A stretch of DNA of 64,000 nt from Lagopus muta (lineage: Eukaryota; Chordata; Aves; Galliformes; Phasianidae), in NCBI RefSeq assembly GCF_023343835.1, contig NC_064439.1:41843508-41907507 (forward strand), read 5' to 3'. Positions 13,310 to 32,569 of the stretch are shown one piece after another. Each line of letters begins with the position of its first letter. Position 1 is the first letter of the stretch. The notes under the pieces were generated by a model that saw nothing but the letters and a program-made list of their open reading frames with translations, was not told the origin of the DNA and made no database searches. A program made the position numbers and the translations under genes.

Positions 13310-13322
13310 ATGATATTTTCAG
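13310..13322 (+). CDS. TMEM108: Candidate TMEM108 5' coding exon (start codon plus MIFS, donor at 13323)
   Basis: A perfect consensus donor (CAG/GTGAGT) ends here at 13322. The only open ATG in the compatible phase is at 13310 and encodes M-I-F-S plus one base G. Joined to the large exon at 19195, which needs one leading base, the product would begin MIFS-G-VLLILALTEE, a plausible signal peptide. Human TMEM108 starts with a longer leader before the same LLILALTE core. An in-frame stop lies just upstream (13298-13300), and the start context is weak (C at -3). This is inference. The true start exon may lie outside the window. Confidence 0.25.
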
Positions 13323-16300
13323 GTGAGTGATTATCTTGAGCAGCTGGAGTCATGTTCTTTCTTTCTATTATCCTCCCCTCAATAATTATCGTTGTCCGGG
13401 GTTGTCAGTGAGCCTTTTTGGGAGGATCAACAGCTTGGATGTCTGTATGTATTTAGATAAATAGGAGATCAAAAGCATTTCTAAGACACGGATACCCATG
13501 CTATCTGAGAGTCATCAGTGCAGGAGGGGAATGAACGGAGAGATGCCTGCTCTGTAACTGCATGAGGCTGTAGTGTTTGTATCACTCATTGTGGAGATGC
13601 CTGGAGGACCAGAAATGAGTTATTATGTGCGGAGTCAGTCTCTTGAAATCTCTGATGGAAATTCACCTTAGGAACAATAATGGTGTTCAGCAGTGTTTTT
13701 GTGTTCTTAAAGGACCGTGACATACTTGCTACATGAAAACCATAGCTACCATTAATGTTGTTTCACAGGGAATGTCAGTGAGCACTGTTTAATTGGTGTT
13801 TATACATGTGATTTCCAGAGCTTCTGCTGATGCTGTGCTACGTTACTGCAAATAGAGCTGATACTCCATGTGCCTCATTCTGTACATTTTATCAAATACT
13901 TTGGGTACTGAAGTTGGGCTTGATCGCACTGTCTCATGCTTACAAGGGAAAGCAGACAATAACTTGTAAGTCAATACCTGTGAGTGCTGGCCTGACAGCC
14001 ACTGATAGGCAGAGAAGAGAAATTTTCTATGCAGAGTAACCTACTTTTCTTCCCTCGGTTCCTCCACCAGTTGTAGGGATGACATTTGCTTAACTCTTTG
14101 TTTGTACAGCAGCTGCTGCACTGTGTGTGAAAATCACATTGCTTTGAGAGACTGCAAAGAAAATGACCATAACAAAAATAATCATATGCACTTTCTATGC
14201 AGTTTCCACCTATTAACGATCCATTTTGCTGCCTATAATGTTTTGGGTTTGCGGAGAGCTGCGTGATATGTTAATTGTGTTGGGAAGAAAGCTTTCTCTG
14301 CAACAATAATGTTGCTGGTGCTCTGAGCAGGCTTTGCAGGACCCTCACCATCACTAAGTGTGGTGAGGTGGTCAGAAGCATGGGGAGTTCCAGATCCTGC
14401 ACACTGCCCACGTGCGTCCTGGCCCCAGGATCCGTGGATAATGGGTCCTTTGTAAAGCTGCTCCCTGTGTCTCCTTTGCCCACGGCAGTGTGAAATAATG
14501 ACTCCAGCAGTACGTATCTGCACAGAAAGCTCTCCTGACTTCCTAGAGGAAAAATGTTTGCCAAGTGCTGCTCAGGGTGGCTTTATCTGTCTTGCTGCGA
14601 TGCCTGAGGTAGCAGAGGCCAGAAAGGGTCAAGCGCCAGATTGAGCCCTTTGTGCATATTTATTGGCTGTAGAAAATGCGAATGTGCAGCTCAAAAGTTT
14701 CCACTGTGTCTTCAGCAATTAGAGCTTGGTCCAAAGCTTGCTAAAGCCATTGGGAACCTTTCCATGGGGCTCAGATCATGAGTTATATAACTTTGTGTTG
14801 TTTAGCGGCGGTGCCCCAGGGAGGCTGAATGCGAGAGCTGACCTGGGAGCTGCACACATGGCTGCCATCCCATGCAGAATGGTGGCACACAGTGTGCCCA
14901 CAGAACAGACAGTGCAGCACCGAGAGGTAGTAACTCCCACCTGAAACCAGGACCTCATTCTGGCAAGGACTGCTGAGGTCTTGAGATAAAATGGTGAAAG
15001 AACTTGAGCTGCTGGGGCCCAAGTTGCTTCATTTTTCTGATTCAGAGAAACTCAGCTCTGGCTCCTATCTCTAAAGGGCATTTAGCTTCCTTGATATTGT
15101 TGAGGACATCAAGTCCAGTCTTTTTAAAAATTGCTGTTGTGGGAGCTTCTTCATTTTTCTGATGTGCAAAACTGTACACATCATTTCTGGGCTCATCCTG
15201 TGAGAATACAATGGGAAGAAGCACTGCAGTAAGGTCCTGTTGAGACTGGAACCATTGCACCATGTTGTCAATAAAGGTTTTTATGGCTAAACACACACTG
15301 ATCCTCTCTGTATGCTTTACTGTCACTCTGCTGTGCTTCATCCTTGAGTCCGTTTATTTTGTACTTAATGTTCAATTCTTGGTACTGTATGCAAAAACAC
15401 GGGATGGCACAGTTCAGGCTGCTGAGACATTAGGCCATTGAACCTTCTCATCAGGGTTGAATGGTTTTAATGCAGTCATAAATTTGGACTCCAAAAGTGG
15501 GAATTTGACATGCAGCATTTAAAAGTCAAACCACTATGACCCCTCTTGAGCATGAGCTCCTCCTGTAACTTAGAAATGGCCCTTCCTGAAGAAAAAAAAA
15601 AACACCAAAAACTAGTGATGAGATTTGACCTTTGAAAATATAATTATTAATTATTTTTTGCTATAACGTACTTATATCAGTCTTTATTGCCATGATGGCA
15701 ACAAATAGAAAGGGCTGCCAGTTCTTACCTCAAAGAGCTTGTGTCCTAAGTAAGGTCAGACCGAGGAGTCTCCAGCAGCCGGGACTGGAGGATTTTGGCA
15801 AAGGCTGCAGAACTGGGCTTTGAGCTGACCAAGACCATCTGCCTATGTACTGTATCATCTGGGATGTCATCGCTTTGGCCATGACAACTTTATACCAACC
15901 AATAGGTTTCATTTCAGTGGTAATCTGCTTGTGGCTAAGCTGGGGGCCCGATCCTTAGTGCAGGGCCATTTGAGACGCAGAGCAAGGTTGGGGAGGGAGG
16001 AAGTCTGGAGGGTTTGGTTAAGCCCCTTTCTGTGATGAATGCTTTGGTAGAGAAATTCAGTAAACCATTTTCCTGGGCTCAGGCCACAGTTGCCAAACAG
16101 GGAAGTTTGATATCAGGGACCATAATAATATTCCCTTTGTACTTTCAAGTAATCCAAGCCAGAGCTCTGGGCACCCAGGCAACTGCAAATCCCAGCAGCC
16201 CATGCTTAGATGTCCCTGCATGGATGGCGCTGAACATACGGATTGCAACTTCACTTTTGCTTTCCAATTGGCTGTTTATCAATTAGAATGCCAGTTCTGC

Positions 16301-19194
16301 TTAAAAGGACCAGCAGAGCCCACTGTGAAGTCATTATTACCAGCTGGTTTTCCCTAAATATACAGCACCAGCTATTTTTACAGTGATCTACAAGCCAAAT
16401 ATGTTTTAAGTAGTTATGGACACACATTAGCTCTGGTTGTCTCTGAGAGAGTTACTGCTGCCTGCTAATCCAAGTATAAAAATGTCCTACAGAGCTGCAG
16501 CTGATGGGGCCCTGGTGGTCCTGCAGGGACTGTTAAAGGGAGGCCAGCAGACAAGCAGAAGCTGACTGTCACAGCCTGAGAGAGCCAAATGTTATCAGTG
16601 TTATTTTTTATTGTCAAATAAGTGCCTTATGACAGAGTAGCATTTCCTTTGAATAGTTACTAACATTTTACAAGTCTTATAGAGGTACTAGCTAAGTGTA
16701 TGTGGCTTCCCAGGCCTGATGCATGGCGGCCTGCTACCACAACAGGCTGCCCCTGAGAGATCATAAATACTCGCAGCTGCAGGCTTTTGATTTATCTGCA
16801 TTTCAAGTGGTAGGGATGGATAGTAGGCTTTTAGCCAAAGATGAGGGTTGCTGACCTCAGGGCACAGCATGCAGAAGAGGTGACTGCTTCCTTGTTACTT
16901 GAGGAATATCCTGCAGAAAATAAAAAAGCATTAATCCAATACGGAGGTTTTTCTCTGTGTGAGGTGTGAAAGAAAGTAGCTGCACAAAGACTGCCGTAAT
17001 CCTTGCAATCTCGTGTGTCCTGAGATCTGCCAGTGCCCTGTGTCATGTGTGCCCAGAACAGCAGGCCTAAAGTTTCCTGAAACATTATCTCCACGCACCA
17101 AACCCAAAATAATTTTTCATCCTTTCCTCTTCGTATTTGTTCTGTAGCAGCAACTTGTCTTGGCATGCAATACGAGCCATATGGACACAGAAATATCTGC
17201 TTTGACCTTGACCTCAGAGTGAGTGCTGCCAAAAATGTGAAGATGACTCCTGCCTTTCATTTCCAAAAGTGATGCTCCACGAATACACCACAATCTGATC
17301 TTTGGGTTGCACTTCAATGTACAGAATATGTTTTTCTCCTTGACTAGGCATTCTTTTATGAGCATACTGTCTGTGATAGGCTAGGAATTTTGAAGCGGTA
17401 TCCCCAAGGATCACTTACTCGACAGGCATTTATTTCAGAAATAAAAAAATATGAGCTAATTTTAGCATCAGGTATTGGGAAAGTGCACTGCTTGTAAGTG
17501 GCTCTCACTGCACTATTAAGTCAGTGTTCTTTGAAGTGTTCAGATCTTCAGGATGCCCTGCAAAGGAGCGGGAGGCAACTGTGGCAAGGTGAGGTGAATT
17601 TTGGTGGTTGTAGAGCTCTGTGCTGTTCTGCTTCAGAAATGATGGTTGGTGATCAAAGCATCGCTCTTAGCTGGATGAGAGGGATAAGTACTGCTCCTTT
17701 GGTGAGTTTCTGCTACGTGTATTGAGTCAGAATACACACATTTCATGGCATTTGCCTCTGGCTAAGCCTTCAGACCCAGTGGGCACCTAATCAGAGACTG
17801 CCCCATTCCCATTTCGAATGTTCTGCTGGTGCCCACTGCAGATATTCCCTTGTAAGGTAGAAGTAAATGGCATATCAACACTGACAGGGAGAGCTGGCAA
17901 ACCTGGAGGCACAGAGGGTGGGGAATGTGCAGGCAGGCACTCTACAGTCTTGTCTGGATGATCCTTACCCTGTTTGGGGTCCTGCAGTTCTGGTGAACTT
18001 ATCTCCCTGTTTTTTTTAAGACAGTGTCACCTTTTCCCTTGAGATCCTGGGCTGAAATTCACACTAGTAGTGTGCTAATGGTGCCATCTGATGATGCTCA
18101 GTGGACTGTGCAAAACAGACTCATCCCTTGTGCAGAGTGGGCAGAGGTCTGCATGACACTTGGCAGTTTCCACATATGGAAATGGTGACATGTGATTGAT
18201 GTGGTTCCTGCAGGTCACACTAACTCAGAGCATGTTAGCCCTGCGTCCTGGAGAGCCTTATGCTATTGCAGCTGCCCATGTCCATTAACTGGACTCTGAA
18301 TAGATGTAAGAATCGATGTTCCCAGTGGCGTGAATCTGGCACCTCATGAAACAATGTGCTCTAAAGAGGCAGGTGGGAGGCAAATCTCACAGAATCAAAT
18401 CCCACAGCACTTATAAGTATAGAACGGGACCCAAACAAAAATTTGTGTGTGAGTATCTGAAAAGGGGCAGTTGTATTAGATGGTTCAATCCTCAGTAATC
18501 ACATGGCTTTTTAAAATGTCTTTGTTAGTTACATTTTCTTGTTTATTTTTGACGTTTGTGAATTTTCCACATCTCATACTCTGAGATCAGAGATGAGATT
18601 TCCCAAGTTTCTAAGGGTGCATCATAAGCTAGGAAGCCCATTCATAGCACATCCCTTCTTGACCTAATTTTCAGTGAGGGCTAAGCAGCTGCTCTCTCAA
18701 GAACAGATTGCATAATGGCATCCAAGACTGGAGGCAGCCAACTTTAGGATTTTGCAGCCAAAATAATGAGCAGACTAAGGTTCCCCATCATGATATGGCC
18801 ATTCATCCAGAGGCCTTTGGCCAAAACAAAGATGAAAATATCTTTTGTTTCTACCACTGAAGAGTAGGATGCTTTGTATCTTCTTCATGGGGGTCGCCTA
18901 CAGCTATGTATGATGCTTTAAAATACCCACATGGCAAGCCCCTTTCTTCCTTCACCACAGAGATTCTGTGCAGCCTTCTCCTTCCCATCTCACTACTCCC
19001 AAACAGCCACTGCAGATCTATTTCTCTTCCAATTCCCAGAGGCACTAACTCTTCTTTTCCAGGGCACAAGGAAGGTAGGCTTTCCTGCCAGCTTGGTTGT
19101 CATCTGGGAGGAGCAAAGCACAAGCACACAGCCACGCTGTCCTCCATCTTCTTGTCCCTCCCCTGTGTCTCACCCTTTCTGTTTCTTCCTCCAG

Positions 19195-20307
19195 GTGTTC
19201 TACTGATCTTGGCACTGACGGAAGAGCTGGTGTTTTCTGTTCAGGTACTGTCTCCTGCTGTATCCTCCTCTCAGGGCCTCCTGATGGACACTACCACTGT
19301 CACAGCCATGGGAACAACGCCTCGCCACAAGGACCGCCACACGGCAGAGCCCGTCCCCACCTCCGCTCGCGCCGTCCCCCATCCTGTCAGCCTGGCAGGG
19401 AGCGATGCTTCCACTGCTCAAACGCAGGCGAGCAGCCCTCGTGTTGGCGAAAAGGAAACGTATCATTTGTATAACCAGAGTGCTTTGTACTCAGGACAGA
19501 CTCGCCCCAAAGGGAAAATATTCCAGATTTTCAAAGGCAACTTCACAGAGTCTTCAGAACCTTACCTAAAGACAACCCTGCACTCTCCCTTCCCTACCCT
19601 GAGGAGCCCTTTCACAGACCATCCCTTTCAGTCCCAGACCACAACCTCCAGTGACCCCAATGGCACAGAGTTGGCCAGAACTACGCCCTCAGACCTTTCT
19701 CCCCACCCTGACACCTCGGGAAGCCTTAGGGAAGCAGAGCAAGGGAACGGGGCCGAGCGAGTTGTGCAGAAAGCAGAGTTTGCCACCACAACTGCTGGAC
19801 CGCCAACTGATCCCGAAGCAGTGTCGGTGCCTTTTAAACCCACTCACTATGGTGTATGGGATATGCTGAGCAAAAACAACTCTTGGGTAACCTTGAATCT
19901 CAGTACAAATGTCCCCTTGTTTTCTGGCCCTGGAACTGCACCAGCAGCAGCCGGTCACTCAGTCCAGCCCAGCTTTGATGTCAACATCTCCTCCCTGGCA
20001 GTGGAGGACCTCGAGAGCACTGCTCCAACACAGCAGGGCCTGGTGACGAACACGACCTCACTGGGCAGCACTGTCTCCACCATGCCTGCCACGGGGTCGT
20101 CCAGCTCCGTGTCCACTGCTGGTTCCACTGCGACTGGAAACTTCCTCAACAGGCTGGTTCCTGCCGGGACCTGGAAACCTGGGGTGCAGGGAAATATCTC
20201 CCATGTCACTGAGGGAGACAAGCCCCAGCACAGAGCTACCATCTGTCTCAGCAAGATGGACATTGCCTGGATCATTCTGGCCATCAGCGTACCGATATCC
20301 TCATGTT
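19195..20307 (+). CDS. TMEM108: TMEM108 large exon: signal-core, mucin-like ectodomain, start of membrane helix
   Basis: The acceptor is a pyrimidine run ending CCTCCAG at 19194. The donor is T/GTAAGT at 20308. The 1113-nt exon starts with two bases completing a split codon, then VLLILALTEE, the hydrophobic core of the signal peptide. About 320 residues rich in Ser, Thr and Pro follow, with several N-glycosylation sequons (NQS, NFT, NGT, NNS, NLS, NIS, NTT). Two blocks match the human protein strongly: GKIFQIFKGNFTESSEP (about 19512-19560) and, near the end, STATGNFLNRLVPAGTWKPG followed by NISHVTEGDKPQHRATICLS. The helix begins at MDIAWIILAISVPISSC (20256-20306). The last base T is the first base of a serine codon finished in the next exon. 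The open frame continues upstream to 18906, but that part is intronic. Confidence 0.95.
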
Positions 20308-29246
<8,939 letters not shown>

Positions 29247-29298
29247 GCCCACGGCCGCCCTCCTCCTGCAGTTTCATCTCTACTGTCTCCAAATTATA

Positions 29299-29304
29299 AA
29301 TAAA
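29299..29304 (+). promoter_or_regulatory. TMEM108: Polyadenylation signal AATAAA (proximal, TMEM108)
   Basis: Canonical hexamer 53 bases after the stop codon, inside an AT-rich stretch (TATAAATAAATATATA). Confidence 0.5.
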
Positions 29305-29446
29305 TATATATATTATAAATATAACCTTTGTGTAACCCTGAATTACAAGAAATGTTTTCAGCTTTTCTTTTCTTTTTCCCTCAGAATTGTCAACCCCTTT
29401 TTTATAAGTGTGGTAAAACTTTACAGAACAAACTGTGGCTTTATAA

Positions 29447-29452
29447 AATAAA
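29447..29452 (+). promoter_or_regulatory. TMEM108: Polyadenylation signal AATAAA (distal, TMEM108)
   Basis: Canonical hexamer about 200 bases after the stop codon, with no further coding sequence before the next gene. Confidence 0.6.
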
Positions 29453-29470
29453 GGTATTTCTAAGCAAAAC

Positions 29471-31900
29471 ACCTGTCGGATTGACTGCTTTCTTCCCTGT
29501 CCTTTACAGCCTGTTGCTAAATCTACTTGGCCTGAAAGAACACTGGGTAAAGCCAGTTCTGATGCAGGCAGTGTGTTTGCTATAGCATCCTGCAATGGTT
29601 TCAGAGCAATCTGAAGTTATGTGATGTCTCTCAGCCTGGCTATGTGTTCCTGCTTGGTGACCATCCCCTCCCTACACTGTATTGCCAGCTGGCTTAGGTC
29701 ATTCCTTTAGGTTGCCATGCTGGGATACAGGCAGAGCAGGACCAGCGTGGTCTCCAGTAGCAGCCCATGTGGCTCACATGCCTGTCATGCATCCTGTGCA
29801 TGGCTCCAGTTCTGCCTGTGCACCCAGTGGGATGAGTCAGAGTCTGAATCCCACTGGGGTCTGCAAACTCAGCAGGGAAAGAGCAGGAAAGCTGGGATAG
29901 AGCAGGATGATGAATGAACCTAATACACCCAGGCGGTCCGGGAGATTGGCAACCCACCTGGGTAGCAGCATTGCGCAGTGACTTTTTTATGCTATCTCTC
30001 TTAGATAGGAAGACTTGAGCTCTACTTTTAGCTTTGAAAGTGTTTTACAAGAGCAGAGATCAGAATGGCCTTTTTTCCTGCATAAATGCCCTAACAATTA
30101 CACTTTGGACATGCAGCTGCTCTTCTCCAGCCCAATGAGTCCTGAATTACTTCCCACATAGCAGACAACCTCCAAAGAAGGCAAGTAGAGTGTCCCCTTC
30201 ATAGGAACAGAAATCTCCACAGTGTTTTGGAGCAAATTGGCATTTCAGTCCTACCCAGTTAAGCACCAGATTGCAAGCTGTAATAATAGTGTGGGAATAG
30301 GAAAGGCGAATGAACCTTAAATGATGGGTTAGAAATGGGCCATTACAAGCAGAGGGTAACATGGAATGTGGAATGACTTTGCTAAATCGATGTTCTCTCT
30401 TCAAGTAAACCTGAACTGTTAACACGGGACCAATTTTTGGTTTTGCTCTGCAGATTGCCTTTCTCACTTTGCTCAGCAAGTGGAGTGGCTTCTGTCCTTT
30501 GAGGCCTCAGCTATCTCCTATCCATCTTTGGCCATTGGTCCTTGTAGAGTACTTTCTTCTTTCACTCCTGACTTCATTGAGTGGCTATGAGACAGCACAG
30601 AGCTTACCCCATGCTCTGGCTGGCTGCTTTGCACCACCAGCTGCACAAGGTTATCAGCAGAAAGGTACCTCGGGCAAGGCAAGGTCAGAGCAGCATTGCT
30701 AACCACACGCCTTGCTGAAGTGAGCCACATCTGGTAACAGAAAAGGGAATTCTAGCTGTGACACATCTTGTCCAGCTGTACCACCTGCCAGCAGAGTCCC
30801 AGTGTCTGTGGATCCCCAGAGCAATCTGACAGATTGATTACAATGGCTGGAATTGCACCAAGATGCAGCTCCCTCAGGGGCTGGGAGCCATAAAGGCATC
30901 TTCACCCCTCCTTTCTCCCTGTCCCACACGTGCGTTTCTTCTGTGCTGAAACACAGATGTGAATGTGGGCCCCAGGCTTCCTAAGATAATGCAATTGAAA
31001 TGTTAGAGATACTGGGTGTTTCCACTCGGAATCACAGAGTGATGTACTGCTTCCCTCAGAAGTTGCAGGGCAGGCAGTAAGACACAACTGTGTGTGGACA
31101 GGGACAGGCATGAGGGAAAGTGTGGGACAAGCAACATGCAGTGAGGTACCTGTGATCCTCCTGATGGAATACTAAACAGCCTCCTGCAAACTGCTGGAGG
31201 TGACAGAGTAAAGGTTTCCTGAGCATCTTGCAAAAAGCAAAAGCAATCAGATCTTCAGCTACTGGGTATTTTGAAAAGGGGGCGTAAGGGGAGAACAAGT
31301 TGGCAAAGAAACAAATCAAGTTGTCACTGGAATATACAAACTTACTGGAGGATTCCTCTCCTTTAGCCAGTCCAGTTTGCTTGGAAACCTCAGTCCACTA
31401 CACTTGAGAAAGTACTCAGAGCCACATGCAGAGCTGTGAGATGCTGCGGTGTCCACAGGCTTCACACAAAGGAGCAGTGCCAACCTGACCTCCAGCAATC
31501 TCATTGTGTTTGTACTTAAAAGCCAAGCAGAGACGTGAAGGGTGCTTGCCCCTGAGCTGAGACTGCTGGGCCAGGTCTGCGTGTCCTGGGGAGGCCAAAA
31601 CACCGAGAAATCCAGAAGCTGTCCATAGAATGAGGAGGGATTCAAGTCCCTGCAGCACCAAAACGTGAGCTGGGCATGGCCACAGCTCTGCAGGCGCCTC
31701 AGAGGTTGGTTTTAGTTAACTTGAAGTAATGTCTTGCTGCAGGAGGGCCTGTCTAGAGTAAGCAAGCAGCTAGTGTGTTTGTAATTCACGGATAGATGGA
31801 TTAGGGCAGGAGATCATCCGGACGTCAGCTCAGAAAACACCGCTGGCATTTTCACACGTACGCTCTCATGAATTCCTGCCCCGCTGTGCCTGTAAACACC
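29471..31900. other. Intergenic, TMEM108 to BFSP2
   Basis: About 2.4 kb with no recognised gene, repeat or RNA. Open frames here are short and show no conserved features. The sequence becomes GC-rich from about 31960 as the BFSP2 promoter is reached. Confidence 0.75.
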
Positions 31901-31963
31901 ATTGTGCTGTTCATCTGCCACATTTGCAGCAGCAGCAGCAGGGAGATTTCCCCTGAAATGGAT

Positions 31964-31976
31964 TGCTGACCCAGCG
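31964..31976 (+). promoter_or_regulatory. BFSP2: Near-consensus Maf response element (T-MARE) upstream of BFSP2
   Basis: TGCTGACCCAGCG matches the 13-bp T-MARE TGCTGACTCAGCA at 11 of 13 positions, with both half-sites recognisable. It lies about 150 bases upstream of the BFSP2 start codon. Large Maf proteins (L-Maf/MafA, c-Maf) drive crystallin and other lens genes through such sites. A SOX-like CCATTGTG lies 60 bases further upstream (31899-31906). The sequence match is seen; the function is inferred. Confidence 0.6.
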
Positions 31977-32122
31977 GCCGCCCAGACAATGCACAAAGCC
32001 CGCCTTCCAGAAAGCCGTCGCACAAAGCCGAAAGCCCCACCGAACCCCGACCTGCTGGGCTCGGCACATCCCTCCCGCCAGTGCGGGGCTGGCGGCGGGG
32101 CTGAGCAGGCCACAGCGGCACC

Positions 32123-32569
32123 ATGCCCTTGCCCAGGCGCCGGTCGTCCTTCCTGGGGCAGCAAGCCCCTTCCTCTGCCACCGAGAGCATGGGGGGCCCG
32201 GGGCGCCGGGTGAGCGTGGGCAGCCTGTCGCGGCCGCCCGGCGTCTATGTGGGTGCCGTGCCCACCGGAGGAGTGAGCAGCTTGGGCACCCGTGTGTCCC
32301 GCCGAGCGCTGGGCATCAGCAGCGTCTTCCTGCAAGGCCTGCGCAGCTCCTGCTCCGCCGTGCCCCTGGCCACGGGGCTGGAGAAGGGCAGGGGGCTCTC
32401 CTACGAGAGCCTGAACGGCTGCCTGGTGGAGTACATCGAGAAGGTGCGGGCCCTCGAGCAGGTCAACCAGGAGCTGGAAGAGCACATCCGAGTCTACCTG
32501 GACAAGAAGTCCTCCAGTGTGGGCAGCTGGGGCGCGCTGCGGGAGAGCTGGGAGGCCGTGTACCACCAG
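32123..32569 (+). CDS. BFSP2: BFSP2 exon 1: head, coil 1A, start of coil 1B
   Basis: 149 codons, phase 0 end, donor CAG/GTGAGC at 32570. The head begins MPLPRRRSSFLGQQ, and human phakinin has an internal methionine at the same place, so the bird form lacks the extra mammalian N-terminal residues. RPPGVYVGAVPTGG and SRRALGISSVFLQGLRSS are strongly conserved with mammals. The rod-start motif at residues 97-119 is closer to the general intermediate filament consensus (LNDR...YIEKVR.LEQ.N) than the human phakinin version is. Codon usage is very GC-rich at third positions, unlike exons 2-7. Overlapping plus and minus frames (31963-32649, 31814-32761) are GC shadows. Confidence 0.97.

Larger units (their letters stand above)
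1..19194. other. Probable TMEM108 intron / upstream sequence, no firm coding exon
   Basis: No open frame here resembles a known protein, and codon-like conservation is not evident. In mammals the TMEM108 coding exons are preceded by very long introns, so this region is most simply intron of that gene on the plus strand. Contents I can name: a pyrimidine-rich tract (about 1324-1430), a mariner fragment joined to a CR1 fragment (5940-6335), a 32-bp tandem duplication (7319-7382), a CR1 3' end (7816-7960), and exon-like blocks near 12130-12264, 13000-13061 and 13310-13322. The first six bases are a HindIII site. The many open frames of 60-210 codons look like chance. Confidence 0.6.
29247..29470 (+). 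other. TMEM108: TMEM108 3' UTR
   Basis: A short AT-rich trailer after the stop codon. It contains AATAAA at 29299-29304 within an AT repeat and a second AATAAA at 29447-29452. The second is followed by a region including TGTCGGATTG and is the likelier major site. Confidence 0.7.
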
